Shown here: in pieces, positions 1 to 12,051 of the stretch
How the letters are laid out: each line of letters starts with the position of its first letter
Numbering within the stretch: position 1 is the first letter of the stretch
Assembly: GCA_024195265.1 (NCBI GenBank)
Contig: JAJLRJ010000002.1
Location: forward strand, 15,929,764-15,993,763
DNA length: 64,000 nucleotides
Direction: 5' to 3'
DNA from: Dendrophyllia cribrosa
Lineage: Eukaryota; Cnidaria; Anthozoa; Scleractinia; Dendrophylliidae
Made by a program: the position numbers and the translations under genes
Notes under the pieces: model-generated
Databases searched by the model: none
Seen by the model: only the letters and a program-made list of their open reading frames with translations
What the model was told of the DNA's origin: nothing

Positions 1-2
1 TA

Positions 3-263
3 TACATTGGCGAAACAGGGAGGAGACTGGGCGACCGTTTTCGTGAACATCTCCGAGACGTTGAAAAAAATGACAAAGACGTATCCAAACCAGTCGCGCG
101 CCATTTTAATCTTACTAACCATTCTAAACAACACATGACAATCTGCGGCCTTTCCCTACACCAGGGTAACACAGAAAGCCGTAAAAACCTAGAACAAAAA
201 ATCATCTTTCAAATCGGCACTCTCAAACCCCACGGAATCTACGAACGCTTTTCATTCAACTAA
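3..263 (+). CDS. Penelope-like element, C-terminal GIY-YIG endonuclease domain (partial)
   Basis: An open frame from the window edge ends at TAA 261-263 (86 residues visible). It begins with YIGETGRRLGDRFREHL, the second half of a GIY-YIG nuclease core with the conserved Arg and Glu-His context. It ends with a basic, helical stretch around LEQKIIFQIGTLKPHGI, typical of the C-terminus of endonuclease-bearing Penelope-like retroelements. This domain nicks target DNA to prime reverse transcription; the reverse transcriptase would lie upstream, outside the window. The frame has no stop before its natural end, so this end may come from a fairly young copy. A Penelope-type terminal segment with a hammerhead motif follows directly. 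Seen: motif, reading frame and 3' context. Known: domain role in Penelope elements. Unknown: whether the upstream part is intact. Confidence 0.85.
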   Translation, partial: YIGETGRRLGDRFREHLRDVEKNDKDVSKPVARHFNLTNHSKQHMTICGLSLHQGNTESRKNLEQKIIFQIGTLKPHGIYERFSFN

Positions 264-353
264 TTTACATTTCTTTTTCACGTCACCAAATTTCCACCAA
301 TAGCGTAGCTCCACCGCTTACTATATAAAACCACACACTACCCACAATTCCTT

Positions 354-402
354 GATTCGCTCCGACGAAGGGCTAGCGCTCGAAACGTCAGCTATTTGAA
401 TC
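354..402 (+). ncRNA. Minimal type I hammerhead ribozyme motif (degenerate core)
   Basis: Stem I pairs GATTC (354-358) with GAATC (398-402) and GCT (359-361) with AGC (390-392), leaving TATTT unpaired on the 3' side. The core CCGACGA (362-368) corresponds to CUGANGA with U4 changed to C. One extra A follows, then stem II GGGC/GCTC closed by TAGC, then GAAA (382-385). Stem III is only AC/GT with no loop, ending in the cleavage-site trinucleotide GTC (387-389). Minimal hammerheads with nearly absent helix III are known from Penelope-like elements and are thought to act as dimers. The U4 change probably weakens this copy. Confidence 0.6.
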
Positions 403-499
403 TTTTTACGGTGGTCAATTTACCTTATCGACTCAGTCGATAAAACTAAATTCTCGTGTTTCATCCCCCCACCGACGCAGCACCACAGTTTCTCTAGAA

Positions 500-1690
500 A
501 CTAACCCCATTCAGCCTTAGAAACAGATATGTTGCAAGAAGAAGAAGTTCAGAACAAAAATCGAGCTATGCCAATCAACAACTGGCAGCGAAGTCAGGCG
601 AGACAAAGCTATTAGGAATGCCATGGGACAAAGAAAAGGATACGACCGCCGTTATCTTTCCCACACAACCGTTAGAGCCCACTAAGAGGGTGCTTCTGGG
701 AAGTCTAGCCAGAATTTACGACCCACTTGGTCTCGCTTCTCCTACCATATTGGCGGGCAAAGTGCAGTATAGAGAAGTATGCGACAGCCGTCTTGCCTGA
801 GACAAGGCGTTTTCTGGCGTGGCGTTAGACAAGTGGAATGCTTGGAAGAAGATATTGCCTGACAAGGTTGAGATAGCTCAGCATCAAGAGAGAATCGTTG
901 GCATTGATCGACATGGATTTGGAGACCCTAGCAATAAAGGGGTGGCATCGGCAGTGTTTGCAGTTGTACGTCAAGCACAAGGTAATCAGCAAAGCCTCGT
1001 CACAGCTAAATCACGCCTAGCTAAGCAGGAACTAACTATTCCCAGACAGGAACAAGTATCCGCTCATATGACAGCAAACCTCATCAGCAACGTGACGGGA
1101 TTCCCAGTGGAAGGTGTCTACGGTTTTAAGGAAATGGTGGTTACAAGCAGTTCGTGGCAAACAGAGTCAAGAAAATCCAGCAACACAGCTTCATCCAATG
1201 GAGATATGTCCGTTCACATCAGACCCCCGCTGACCTTGGAAGCAGAGTAGGGCATGTAGATGAATCTGCGAAGTTGTGGTGGGAAGGTCCTGCATGGCTC
1301 GCAGAACCAGAAAGCTGGCCACCAGACATTGTCACCGCCGCTACAAGCGAAACTCAAGCGGAAGCTAAAGTGGCGAGAGAAGCCGTGTTTGTGACCAAGA
1401 CAGAGGACGATGCGCTGAATGAAACTCTGGATAAGCATGGCTACTGGAAAGCCATCCGAATCGTAGCATGGATAGCAAGGTTCCTGAGTAACGGTAAAGC
1501 AAAAGGTGCGAAGAAGTCTGGCCCTTTAACTACCGAGGAGACGGAGACCCAAGTTGAAAGATGGATTTACAGTGTGCAGTCCAGGTTTGCCGCAACGGAC
1601 AAGTATCAGAAAGACGGGCCTCGTCTCAACCTACAGGAATTTGTCTTTATTTCTACGCCAATTTACAATACGTACTTTAAAGCTTGAGGA
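500..1690 (+). pseudogene. BEL/Pao retrotransposon pol fragment (A17-type region, RNase H, linker)
   Basis: Translated pieces are collinear with BEL/Pao pol. The first (up to the stop at 798-800) contains LLGSLARIYDPLGLASP, the diagnostic post-RT segment of Pao-type pol. The same frame continues after that TGA with WNAWKKILP and an RNase H start (FGDPSNKGVASAVFAVV). Around 1110-1130 a short deletion removes the middle of RNase H and shifts the frame. The new frame (about 1125-1687) carries QFVANRVKKIQ, RSHQTPADLGSRV and LWWEGPAWLAEPESWPP, the classic RNase H to integrase linker. No integrase, gag or LTR is seen. One in-frame stop, one frameshift and two missing ends show it is dead. Confidence 0.85.
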
Positions 1691-2080
1691 TAATGAATTT
1701 GATAAATACTAAAAATAAACTGTGGATAGTCAATTGATTCGTAAAAAATATTACTTGGAGGTGAAAATAAGTAGTTGTATAATAAATGATTCCCGGGTTG
1801 ACCTCATCTAATTAGCATTTTGTAAATTCAAATCTCTATAACTCACTAACACGACGTTCAAAACAAAAAATAAAGGATTTTCATGGCGACTAGAATTTCC
1901 CTTTCTACATTGTATGTCATCAGAAAGTACTAAGCAGTATTACTTAAAGGTCTTTTTTAGTACAGTTTTTCGGTTACACTTTTGTAAACAAGCGTCTGTT
2001 AAAAAGACGTAAAAATATTAAACAATTTTTAATTAGTTATTGTCGGTTGCTGGGTTTATTTGACTCGGGGAACGTTCTTA
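1691..2080. other. AT-rich non-coding stretch
   Basis: No convincing ORF, splice-bounded exon or repeat structure was seen between the BEL/Pao fragment and the next element. Confidence 0.5.
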
Positions 2081-2086
2081 AGTTTG

Positions 2087-2686
2087 CAGGGGCACCCAAC
2101 GAACAATCTTTGGCAAAATGCGTTATTTTACTCAAATATATTAAAATAATTGATATAAAAGCATTTCCAGGTGTTCTTCTAGGTTGCTGGTAAAAATATA
2201 TCTGTTCCTTTTTCCCAGCATAACACATTAAGCAATTCCCAGGCAGCAGGATAAAAAAGCGTCTTCAGCCAGCAATTAAAAAAAATGAATAAACAAAAAC
2301 AAAAAATAAGGATAAGTTACAAAACGGGACTTGGAAACAATAATGGCAAACTATTTGAAGCTTTTTCGTTTTTTGTTTTGAACATGTACTGCCGTCTCGA
2401 ACTTAACCCTGTTTGGCTGTCTCTTAGCACTGCTTAAATTTGTTACTACGAAGCTGAACTCTTTTAAGCATCAAACTGACCAACATCAAACTTCTCCTCA
2501 CATAAATAATCAGTCTCTTTTCGATCTGCTCAAGATAACCAGCACAGCTTATTCTTGCGAATCCTTTCTCAAGTCAACCAGCGCAAAAATGGTAATTAAA
2601 AAAATATAAACATAATATTTTGCCAGCCGGCAAGAATTCCGCTGGAGAACAGATAAAGTGAGGAACAGATTCGTTGGGTGCCCCTG
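2087..2686 (-). mobile_element. 600-bp MITE, family A (hAT-like, 6-bp target duplication)
   Basis: Terminal inverted repeats CAGGGGCACCCAACGAA / TTCGTTGGGTGCCCCTG begin with CAG and end with CTG. They are flanked by the direct repeat AGTTTG (2081-2086 and 2687-2692). The interior is the reverse complement of the copies at 31080-31705 and 35174-35802. There is no transposase. The CAG...CTG termini and a 6-bp duplication fit the hAT superfamily. Confidence 0.85.
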
Positions 2687-2945
2687 AGTTTGGCTAATTT
2701 AAGTACTATGTACGCCTTTTAAGCAGCTGGTCTGGATCGACTCTCGCCTTACTCGTCCTTACTCTCGCCTTACTTGTCCTTTGGAGCTATCTTTTTCGTG
2801 AGTTGATTTGTTCGTTTCATTTTTGTTATTTCATCCTCAAACATCTACCAGCAAAGAACACGTTTTTTTCTCTCTCGGGGTAACCTTAAGGCTCCCTGGG
2901 GTCTTCCGAACACGTAAAATTCTGTAATGCCAAGTATAGTACCCT

Positions 2946-3576
2946 GGGGCCGTATTCACGAAAGCATCCGACATATAACTTAGGAGATTACTGGTATTCA
3001 CGATCACCTGTACCGCGGTGGAGATATAAGTTTGCGTGTACGTCCGAGGGTTAAGACATGTCTCAACTGGTATTCACGAAGTCCGCCTAACTTAAAATAT
3101 GTATTAAATTTTCTCCTAAATTTAGGAGGTCAATATTGACCTCCTAACTTATTAAGACTTGTCTTGACGGGGGCTAAATTCGATTGTTGACGAGTTTTAC
3201 GTCGATTTTCAGCATTAAAATTTTCCCGGGTCAGTAATGTAAAACACACGGTCGGTTATACCTAGGCTTGCAGAGTTATATTTCCGTTTTCCGTGAAAAT
3301 TAAACCCTTGTACGACAAATATCGAAGTGGACCCTAAACGATGATAGATTTGTATGTTGCTTTCGCAGCTGACCATGAACAACAATTTACACAAGGCAAA
3401 ATATTCATTCATGTAATTTTCATAAATTACTATTCATAAGAGCACGCCATAAAAACCATTTCTGATTGGTTTCCTTTTACTAATCGATAACTGCCCGCGA
3501 CCACTAAACTTAGGAGACTGCTAAGTTACGCCTAACTTAGGATGGTCATAAGAAATCGTTCGTGAATAGCACTTAT
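2946..3576. mobile_element. Inverted-repeat element (TATTCACGAA termini)
   Basis: TATTCACGAAAG near 2953 is matched in reverse by CGTTCGTGAATAGC at 3557-3570. Subterminal CTTAGGAG motifs face each other, and the centre holds a near-perfect palindrome (TCCTAAATTTAGGA, then GGTCAATATTGACC, about 3114-3146). Exact ends and target duplication are unclear. Confidence 0.55.
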
Positions 3577-3610
3577 GACATATTTTTGCAAGCCCAAAAA
3601 TTTTTCTCCT

Positions 3611-3843
3611 GGTCCCGGTTGTTCACTATCCAGTGGATAACCATTAACAAAATCCTACGAAAATGATGCGTTTTAACTCATTTATTCCTGTCAACAATTA
3701 CAATTTTCGCGCGCAAATTGCTGGGAGGTGAATAGCACTTGCTATTCCGAGTTTCAGTAGCCAATCAGAGCGCGCCAACAATGCCATCCACTGTTTCAGT
3801 ATATACTAAATAGTTTTATCCACCTTTTGAACAACCGGGCCCT
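3611..3843. mobile_element. MITE, family B (CCCGGTTGTTCA termini)
   Basis: GGTCCCGGTTGTTCA at the left pairs with TGAACAACCGGGCCC at the right. Subterminal CCAGTGGATAAC / TTATCCACC is also shared with family members at 30232-30350 and 48621-48770. Confidence 0.75.
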
Positions 3844-3845
3844 GG

Positions 3846-6800
3846 TGTTGGTATATGATGTCTAGTGACGTTTGTAGATGTCTAGTGATAGTAGATGATG
3901 TCTAGTTACGTTACATTATGTCTAGTGATGGTAGGTGGTATCTAGTGATGGTAGGTGATATCTAGTGATGGTAGAAGATGTCTAGTGATGCTGGATAATG
4001 TCTAGTTACGTTAGATGATGCCTAGTGATGCTGTATGATGCCTAGTGATATTGGATGATGTCTAGTTACGTTAGATGATGCCTAGTGATGCTGTATGATG
4101 CCTAGTGATGTTGGATGATGTCTAGTTACGTTAGATGATGCCTAGTGATACTGTATGATGCCTAGTGATGCTGCATGATGCCTAGTGATGTTGGATGATG
4201 TCTAGTTACGTTAGATGACGCCTAGTGATGCTGTATGATGCCTAGTGATGTTGGATGATGTCTAGTTACGTTAGATGATGCCTAGTGATGCTGTATGATG
4301 CCTAGTGATGTAGGATGATGTCTAGTTACGTTAGATGATGCCTAGTGATGCTGTATGATGCCTAGTGATGTTGGATGATGTCTAGTTACGTTAGATGATG
4401 CCTAGTGATGCTGTATGATGCCTAGTGATGTAGGATGATGTCTAGTTACGTTAGATGATGCCTAGTGATGCTGTATGATGCCTAGTGATGTTGGATGATG
4501 TCTAGTTACGTTAGATGATGCCTAGTGATGCTGTATGATGCCTAGTGATGCTGCATGATGCCTAGTGATGTTGGATGATGTCTAGTTACGTTAGATGATG
4601 CCTAGTGATGCTGTATGATGCCTAGTGATGTTGGATGATGTCTAGTTACCTTAGATGATGCCTAGTGATGCTGTATGATGCCTAGTGATGTTGGATGATG
4701 TCTAGTTACGTTAGATGATAACTAGTGATGCTGTATGATGCCTAGTGATGTTGGATGATGTCTAGTTACGTTAGATGATGCCTAGTGATGCTGTATGATG
4801 CCTAGTGATGTAGGGTGATGTCTAGTTACGTTAGATGATGCCTAGTGATGCTGTATGATGCCTAGTGATGTTGGATGATGTCTAGTTACGTTAGATGATG
4901 CCTGGTGATGCTGTATGATGCCTAGTGATGTTGGATGATGTCTAGTTACGCTAGATGATGCCTAGTGATGCTGTATGATGCCTAGTGATGTAGGATGATG
5001 TCTAGTTACGTTAGATGATGCCTGGTGATGCTGTATTATGCCTAGTGATGTTGGATAATGTCTAGTTACGTTAGATGATGCCTAGTGATGCTGTATGATG
5101 CCTAGTGATGCTGTATAATGTCTAGTTACGTTAGATGATGGCTAGTGATGCTCTATGATGCCTAGTGATGTTGGATAATGTCTAGTTACGTTAGATGATG
5201 GCTAGTGATGTTGTATGATGTCTAGTTACGTTAGATGATAACTAGTGATGCTGTATGATGCCTAGTGATGTTGGATGATGTCTAGTTACGTTAGATGATG
5301 CCTAGTGATGCTGTATGATGCCTAGTGATGTTGGATGATGTCTAGTTACCTTAGATGATGCCTAGTGATGCTGTATGATGCCTAGTGATGTTGGATGATG
5401 TCTAGTTACGTTAGATGATGCCTAGTGATGCTGTATGATGCCTAGTGATGTTGGATGATGTCTAGTTACGTTAGATGATGCCTAGTGATGTTGGATGATG
5501 TCTAGTTACGTTAGATGATGCCTAGTGATGCTGTATGATGCCTAGTGATGTTGGATGATGTCTAGTTACGTTAGATGATGGCTAATGATGCTGTATGATG
5601 CCTAGTGATGTTGGATGATGTCTAGTCACGTTAGATGATGCCTAGTGATGCTGTATGATGCCTAGTGATGTTGGATGATGTCTAGTCACGTTAGATGATG
5701 CCTAGTGATGCTGTATGATGCCTAGTGATGTTGGATGATGTCTAGTCACGTTAGATGATGCCTAGTGATGCTGTATTATGCCTAGTGATGTTGGATGATG
5801 TCTAGTTACGTTAGATGATGCCTAGTGATGCTGCATGATGGCTAGTGATGTTGGATGATGTCTAGTTACGTTAGATGATGCCTAGTAATGCTGTATGATG
5901 TCTAGTGATGTTGGATGATGTCTAGTTACGTTAGATGATGCCTAGTGATGCTGTATGATGCCTAGTGATGTAGGATGATGTCTAGTCACGTTAGATGATG
6001 CCTAGTGATGCTGTATGATGCATAGTGATGTTGGATGATGTCTAGTTACGTTAGATGATGCCTAGTGATGCTGTATTATGCCTAGTGATGTTGGATAATG
6101 TCTAGTGATGTTAGATGATGTCTAGTTACGTTAGATGATGCCTAGTGATGCTGTATGATGCCTAGTGATGTTGGATGATGTCTAGTTACGTTAGATGATG
6201 CCTAGTGATGCTGTATGATGCCTAGTGATGTTGGATGATGTCTAGTTACGTTATATGATGCCTAGTGATGCTGTTTTATGCCTAGTGATGTTGGATAATG
6301 TCTAGTGATGTTAGATGATGTCTAGTTACGTTAGATGATGCCTAGTGATGCTGTATGATGCCTAGTGATGTTGGATGATGTCTAGTTACGTTAGATGATG
6401 CCTAGTGATGCTGTATGATGCCTAGTGATGCTGTATGATGCCTAGTGATGTTAGATGATGTCTAGTTACCTTAGATGATGCCTAGTGATGCTGTATGATG
6501 CCTAGTGATGTTGGATGATGTCTAGTTACGTTAGATGATGCCTAGTGATGCTGTATGATGCCTAGTGATGTTGGATGATGTCTAGTTACGTTAGATGATG
6601 CCTAGTGATGCTGTATGATGCCTAGTGATGTTGGATGATGTCTAGTTACGTTATATGATGCCTAGTGATGCTGTATTATGCCTAGTGATGTTGGATAATG
6701 TCTAGTGATGTTAGATGATGTCTAGTTACGTTAGATGATGCCTAGTGATGCTGTATGATGCCTAGTGATGTTGGATGATGTCTAGTTACGTTAGATGATG

Positions 6801-8115
6801 CCTAGTGATGCTGTATGATGCCTAGTGATGTTGGATGATGTCATGTCTAGTTACGTTAGATGATGCCTAGTGATGCTGTATGATGCCTAGTGATGTTGGA
6901 TTATGTCTAGTTACGTTAGATGATGCCTAGTGATGCTGTATGATGCCTAGTGATGTTGGATGATGTCTAGTTACCTTAGATGATGCCTAGTGATGCTGTA
7001 TGATGCCTAGTGATGTTGGATGATGTCTAGTTACGTTAGATGATGCCTAGTGATGCTGTATGATGCCTAGTGATGTTGGATGATGTCTAGTTACGTTAGA
7101 TGATGCCTAGTGATGTTGGATGATGTCTAGTTACGTTAGATGATGCCTAGTGATGCTGTATGATGCCTAGTGATGTTGGATGATGTCTAGTTACGTTAGA
7201 TGATGGCTAGTGATGCTGTATGATGCCTAGTGATGTTGGATGATGTCTAGTCACGTTAGATGATGCCTAGTGATGCTGTATGATGCCTAGTGATGTTGGA
7301 TGATGTCTAGTTACGTTAGATGATGCCTAGTGATGTTGGATGATGTCTAGTTACGTTAGATGATGCCTAGTGATGCTGTATGATGCCTAGTGATGTTGGA
7401 TGATGTCTAGTTACGTTAGATGATGCCTAGTGATGCTGTATGATGCCTAGTGATGTTGGATGATGTCTAGTTACGTTTGATGATGCCTAGTGATGCTGTA
7501 TGATGCCTAGTGATGTTGGATGATGTCTAGTTACGTTAGATGATGCCTAGTGATGCTGTATGATGCCTAGTGATGTTGGATAATGTCTAGTTATGTTAGA
7601 TGATGCCTAGTGATGCTGTATGATGCCTAGTGATGTTGGATGATGTCTAGTTACGTTAGATGATGCCTAGTGATGCTGTATGATGCCTAGTGATGTTGGA
7701 TGATGTCTAGTTACGTTAGATGATGCCTAGTGATGCTGTATTATGCCTAGTGATGTTGGATAATGTCTAGTGACGTTAGATGATGTCTAGTTACGTTAGA
7801 TGATGCCTAGTGATGCTGTATGATGCCTAGTGATGTTGGATGATGTCTAGTTACGTTAGATGATGCCTAGTGATGGTGTATGATGCCTAGTGATGTTGGA
7901 TGATGTCTAGTTACGTTAGATGATGCCTAGTGATGCTGTATGATGCCTAGTGATGTTGGATGATGTCTAGTCACGTTAGATGATGCCTAGTGATGCTGTA
8001 TGATGCCTAGTGATGCTGTATGATGTCTAGCGACATTGGATGACGAATAGTGATGTTAGATGATGTCTAGCGACATTGGGTGACGTACAGTGATGTTGGA
8101 TGACGTGTAGTTATG
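3846..8115. repeat. 4.3-kb satellite: 20-bp monomer in a 60-bp higher-order repeat
   Basis: The array is built of 20-bp monomers of general form YCTAGTGATGYTGKATGATG. Most of it is an ordered trimer: A = TCTAGTTACGTTAGATGATG, B = CCTAGTGATGCTGTATGATG, C = CCTAGTGATGTTGGATGATG. This gives about 70 repeats of 60 bp. Monomers at both edges (3846-4000 and 8010-8115) are diverged and not in ABC order. Local irregularities include lost B monomers (near 5490, 7110, 7330), extra B monomers (near 4165, 4545), a 4-bp insertion near 6842, and recurring variants (TCACG, TTACC, GGATAATG). No frame stays open because each monomer carries TAG and TGA. There is no CRISPR-like spacer structure. Confidence 0.97.
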
Positions 8116-8681
8116 ATTGGTGATGGTTTAAGTGAAGATATTGTAGCTGAATTTTCCTTTAGTGTACTGGAACACGAACTTACTACCGAGAATCCACAAA
8201 ATTCAAAATGGCGGCGGCTTTTTAATTTAACCGCTGGCCGGAATATAACATCATTGGTGCAACCGGTGCCGCGCGAGGACCGGTATAAAGTTTGACTTTC
8301 ACAGCGAAAATAGCTTTTAATAAATCTCTTTCATTCTTCTACGAGCTTATCATTGTTTCTTACATTCCGCTTTCCTTAGATGTTCTTGATGCTCTCTGAC
8401 GCTCAAAGATCCTCAAAACTAAAGCCGGTTCTAAATCACCAAAGGGGAGGGGTGGAGGAAACAAAATATGTTCAATTTGTCGCATTAAAAAATAAACCTT
8501 CTAAACGCTTTGCTTAGAGATAAACTTTAAAATAGTGGATAAAAGAGAGAATAGTATTTAGGACGTTTAAAAATGGGGCGATTTAACCCAAATTTGTGGT
8601 CTTTTCCCTTGGGGAAATAAATTTCTCCACCCCACCCTCTACAGACCGACGCTTGTTTATCGAGAAAGACGGGTGCCAACA
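8116..8681 (+). other. Region upstream of MCU; probable promoter/5'UTR
   Basis: This region separates the satellite from the MCU start codon. It holds a GC-richer patch (8205-8285) with ATGGCGGCGG and CCGCGCGAGGACCGG, then AT-rich sequence. No TATA box near the expected position or other specific element was identified. The short ORF at 8113-8295 starts inside the degenerate satellite edge and looks fortuitous. Confidence 0.35.
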
Positions 8682-11600
8682 ATGGCGGGCATTCCAAGGA
8701 TTTGGCGATCTTCGATCACTGTTTTTGGCCCAAAGGTAAATGAAGCGTCTTCGTGATATGCATTTTTGTTTCCGGTCCCTAATTTATAACACATTTTAAA
8801 ATTTTATTTAGAGATTCCAGAAAATACACTGAGATTTCGAAATCGATATAACTTAGCTTACACGAGATTTGCTGTCAATTTTTAATAGTTTCTTAAATTG
8901 TGTGTGGGTAAGTGCTTTTATTTTCATATTTATAAACCTGTTGTTTTTATTTGCAGTTTTCATGCCAAGATCATAGAATTGTCAGCAAGATATCAAAAAA
9001 ATGGATTTTTCTTTCTTCATGGCACAGAAACGGTAAGGAAAACCTTTGCTGTCGTAAGCCGGTTTGTTGTTTTACTTGTTTCTGAAACTGGCGTTGATAT
9101 AAAAGTGAAGGTTGTATTTTATATTGTCTATTATCCTTTTCGAAGTAAGGTTATAAGCTTTATATCTACCGGCTGGTACGTATGTTATTTGACTACTTTT
9201 CTGAATTATGAAACGGTCGTCAATAATATTATCGATATTGTTTATTTTAGCCGTTTTGCGACACTGCCTTATTATTTTTCAGACTGGCAATTTCAATTAG
9301 TTTTTTATTGTTCATTCTTTATCACTTACATTATTTTAGCTTTACACTGAGCATACTTGTCATACTACATGTACTTGCGAGACCAGAAAGAATTCCTTTG
9401 TAGACTTCTTTAGCTGGCTGATAAATAAGTCACTTGATAAGTTGACAAGACCCTTTTGTCAGCTGTCACTTGTCCTAAGTATAATTTATAAATCTTTGAT
9501 ATAGCTTTCACTTTTCTTCATAGTTGCAATAATTGATCCTTATATTTAAAGTCTTGCAGTTTGTAAGAACAAAAAAATACAATGTATAAAATTTATTTAT
9601 TTGTGTATATTATCAGAAACCCATAAGTGGGTTGAAACGTACAACTATCTCTTGTACGCTTCAAAACAAGCTTCTGATTATTCAATTTGCTGAGAAGTTG
9701 TCACAGCCATATTTGGAAAATCAAGATAAAAATTTAAACCAATCAATTCGCTAGAACAACTTGCTTCCAATCTCGAGGGACCGAGGGGTTTCCAAATATG
9801 GTACTAAGCAAAAAATGAACATTCGGAAGCTGTGAATGCGCATTACACGTTTCAACCCACTTATGGGTTTCTGATATTATATAATGTTATATATGGTTCA
9901 AATTGAAACTTTTCCTTTGTAAATTATTTAAATTATTCTATATTGTATTCTCCTTTGTTATTAACATATTCAGAGACAAAGGAAAACAAATACATGTATC
10001 AGACTGGTTTGTAAATTTTTAAACTAAAGAAAAGTTTGGACCTGACAACATATAATATACATTGCAAGGTGAAATTTATGTTTATAAATTTTCCTTTTGT
10101 TATTCAAATTTGCAAACCAATGTTTACCAAATCAAATTATACTGGTGAATTTTACTGGTGATTTCTTCAATATTCTTGCCATACTGATGGGTCCTAATGC
10201 AAGGAAACAACAAATGACATGGCTCCAAAACTGATAAAGGCATGTAAAACGAAATCACAATGTCATTTTTGCTTGGCATTTCCCCGTAGGAGTTAACCCA
10301 GGCATGTGTATAATGACATGTATATGGGACACCTCCCCTCCAGTTCTCTCCTTTTCGTTACCTCTGTATAAAGCTTTCACAGACCTGCCAACCCCTGATA
10401 AAGGAAAATCTGGAGATCCTTGAAAAAAAAGCTGGAGATTTCACCATCAAATAATAAAATAATAAATAAAAAGTAGTGGGATTTTTTTTGCCCAGATCAA
10501 GATTAAACAAACCCTTTTTCCTGGAAAACTAAGCATGGAATCAAGGTTCTGTTAAATTATGATTAACTTAACCGTTGCATAAAAGCACAAACAGGGGTCA
10601 GTAGGAACTAGGCAAAAATGGTAAACACTAGTACAAATCAGACAGAACTCCTTGGTATGGCAATATAATAGTGTTCAACTAAATATTAGTTTTTGGTACT
10701 AGCATTCTCATCTATTTTCCATTTTTTAACTCAACAAGGTAATATTCATTTCCGAATGATTTCCCCCAAAAAACTGAGAGATTGGGAGTCTTGTCGTGAG
10801 GCCGTGAGAAAAGATATAAAATCGCGAGACTCATGGCAAAATCCTGAGAGTTGGCAGGTCTGCTTCACAAGAGATAACAAAGACTCTCATGCTACTTTTC
10901 TTTTCACTTCTTTCAGGTGACACATGAGCCTGGTACTTGGGCTACACATGTGAATTTCAATAGGCACTGCAAATTGGCAATTGTGACTTTTTTATATAAC
11001 CTGTTTTCAAGCTATGGATTGAGAACTGGTTCTAAGCCAGGCCTCAGAATCCAGCGCATAAACTAAAAAGCGCATTTTTGAATTGAAAGTGACAGACAAC
11101 CCAATGACAACTTCAAGTTGTTTTTTTCAGTTCTGGTGCGGATGTAAGGGAGGGTTCGTTTGCTACAAACGTCTGAACATGCAATGTTCTGATGAAATGC
11201 TGTAACAAATTGATTAACAAAATCCTGTTCCTCAAGTGAAAATATATCCTTGCATTTTTCTACTGAACAGTGTATGTAGACCTTATATATTGCACATATC
11301 ATATCACTATTTATGGTATTTTAAATTATATTGAGGCATGTATAATTTAAACATATCGTACATTGCATTACACGTTGAAAAGATAAATTTTGAAATCTTA
11401 TCAAAGTGTTAATTTATACAGTAAAGCTTCTGACAAGTGTCTCCTCAACCAAATTGACTAAGCGTATGTCCAAATTCAAAATTATTTTATTTGACTACAT
11501 TTGACACCTTTTTGTAAGGAAAGGTTGCTCAAATATGAGCCAGCGATGTGTAGAGCATTTCTTATTCTGAGTTGGCTCACAGGAGCCTTTGACTTATTTC

Positions 11601-12009
11601 CATTTCCTGTCTTTACTTTCAATCTCCTAGAACAAGTTGCTGTTGCCTTCAAGTGTGGTTTTCCAGTCATTTCTGTCCTATTACCATCCAGAAGAGAAAA
11701 ATGTGAATTTACTCTGCGCCCACTGACTCACACAGTGACAGATTTCCTTCGAGACTTGCAAGCAGAAGATAAGGGGATTGAAAGAGCAACTGTTTACAAT
11801 TTAGATGGCTCTAGGATTTCTGGAAGCACAGGTGTTGATGTGTTACTACAGTCCAATTTCAAGCTGGTGCTAAATGATGAGTCATATCATGTATCAGTCC
11901 CTGATGAGAGTAAGTAGTAAACAAAGACAGTGCTCATGACAAATGAGCCAAAGAATCCCTCCTGGCTTACATTCTTTCTAAGAGCTGTCTGAGGGGTTGT
12001 TTTTGGAGT

Positions 12010-12051
<42 letters not shown>

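Larger units (their letters stand above)
1..480 (+). mobile_element. Penelope-like retroelement, 3' end and terminal repeat
   Basis: After the GIY-YIG stop comes about 215 bp of untranslated tail with a hammerhead-like fold (354-402), then the block TTTTTACGGTGGTCAATTT and a small inverted repeat (ATCGACTCAGTCGAT). A diverged copy of the same block lies at 48183-48240, so this is a dispersed element end and not unique sequence. The right boundary near 480 is approximate. Confidence 0.7.

Noticed and set aside
3846..8115. CRISPR-like array of short regular repeats
   Set aside because: The repeats are contiguous with no unique spacers, no cas genes occur, and the window is eukaryotic.
8898..9350. 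150-codon ORF overlapping MCU exon 2
   Set aside because: It uses another frame, starts inside intron 1 and reads through good splice sites; its sequence is low-complexity aromatic/hydrophobic from AT-rich DNA.
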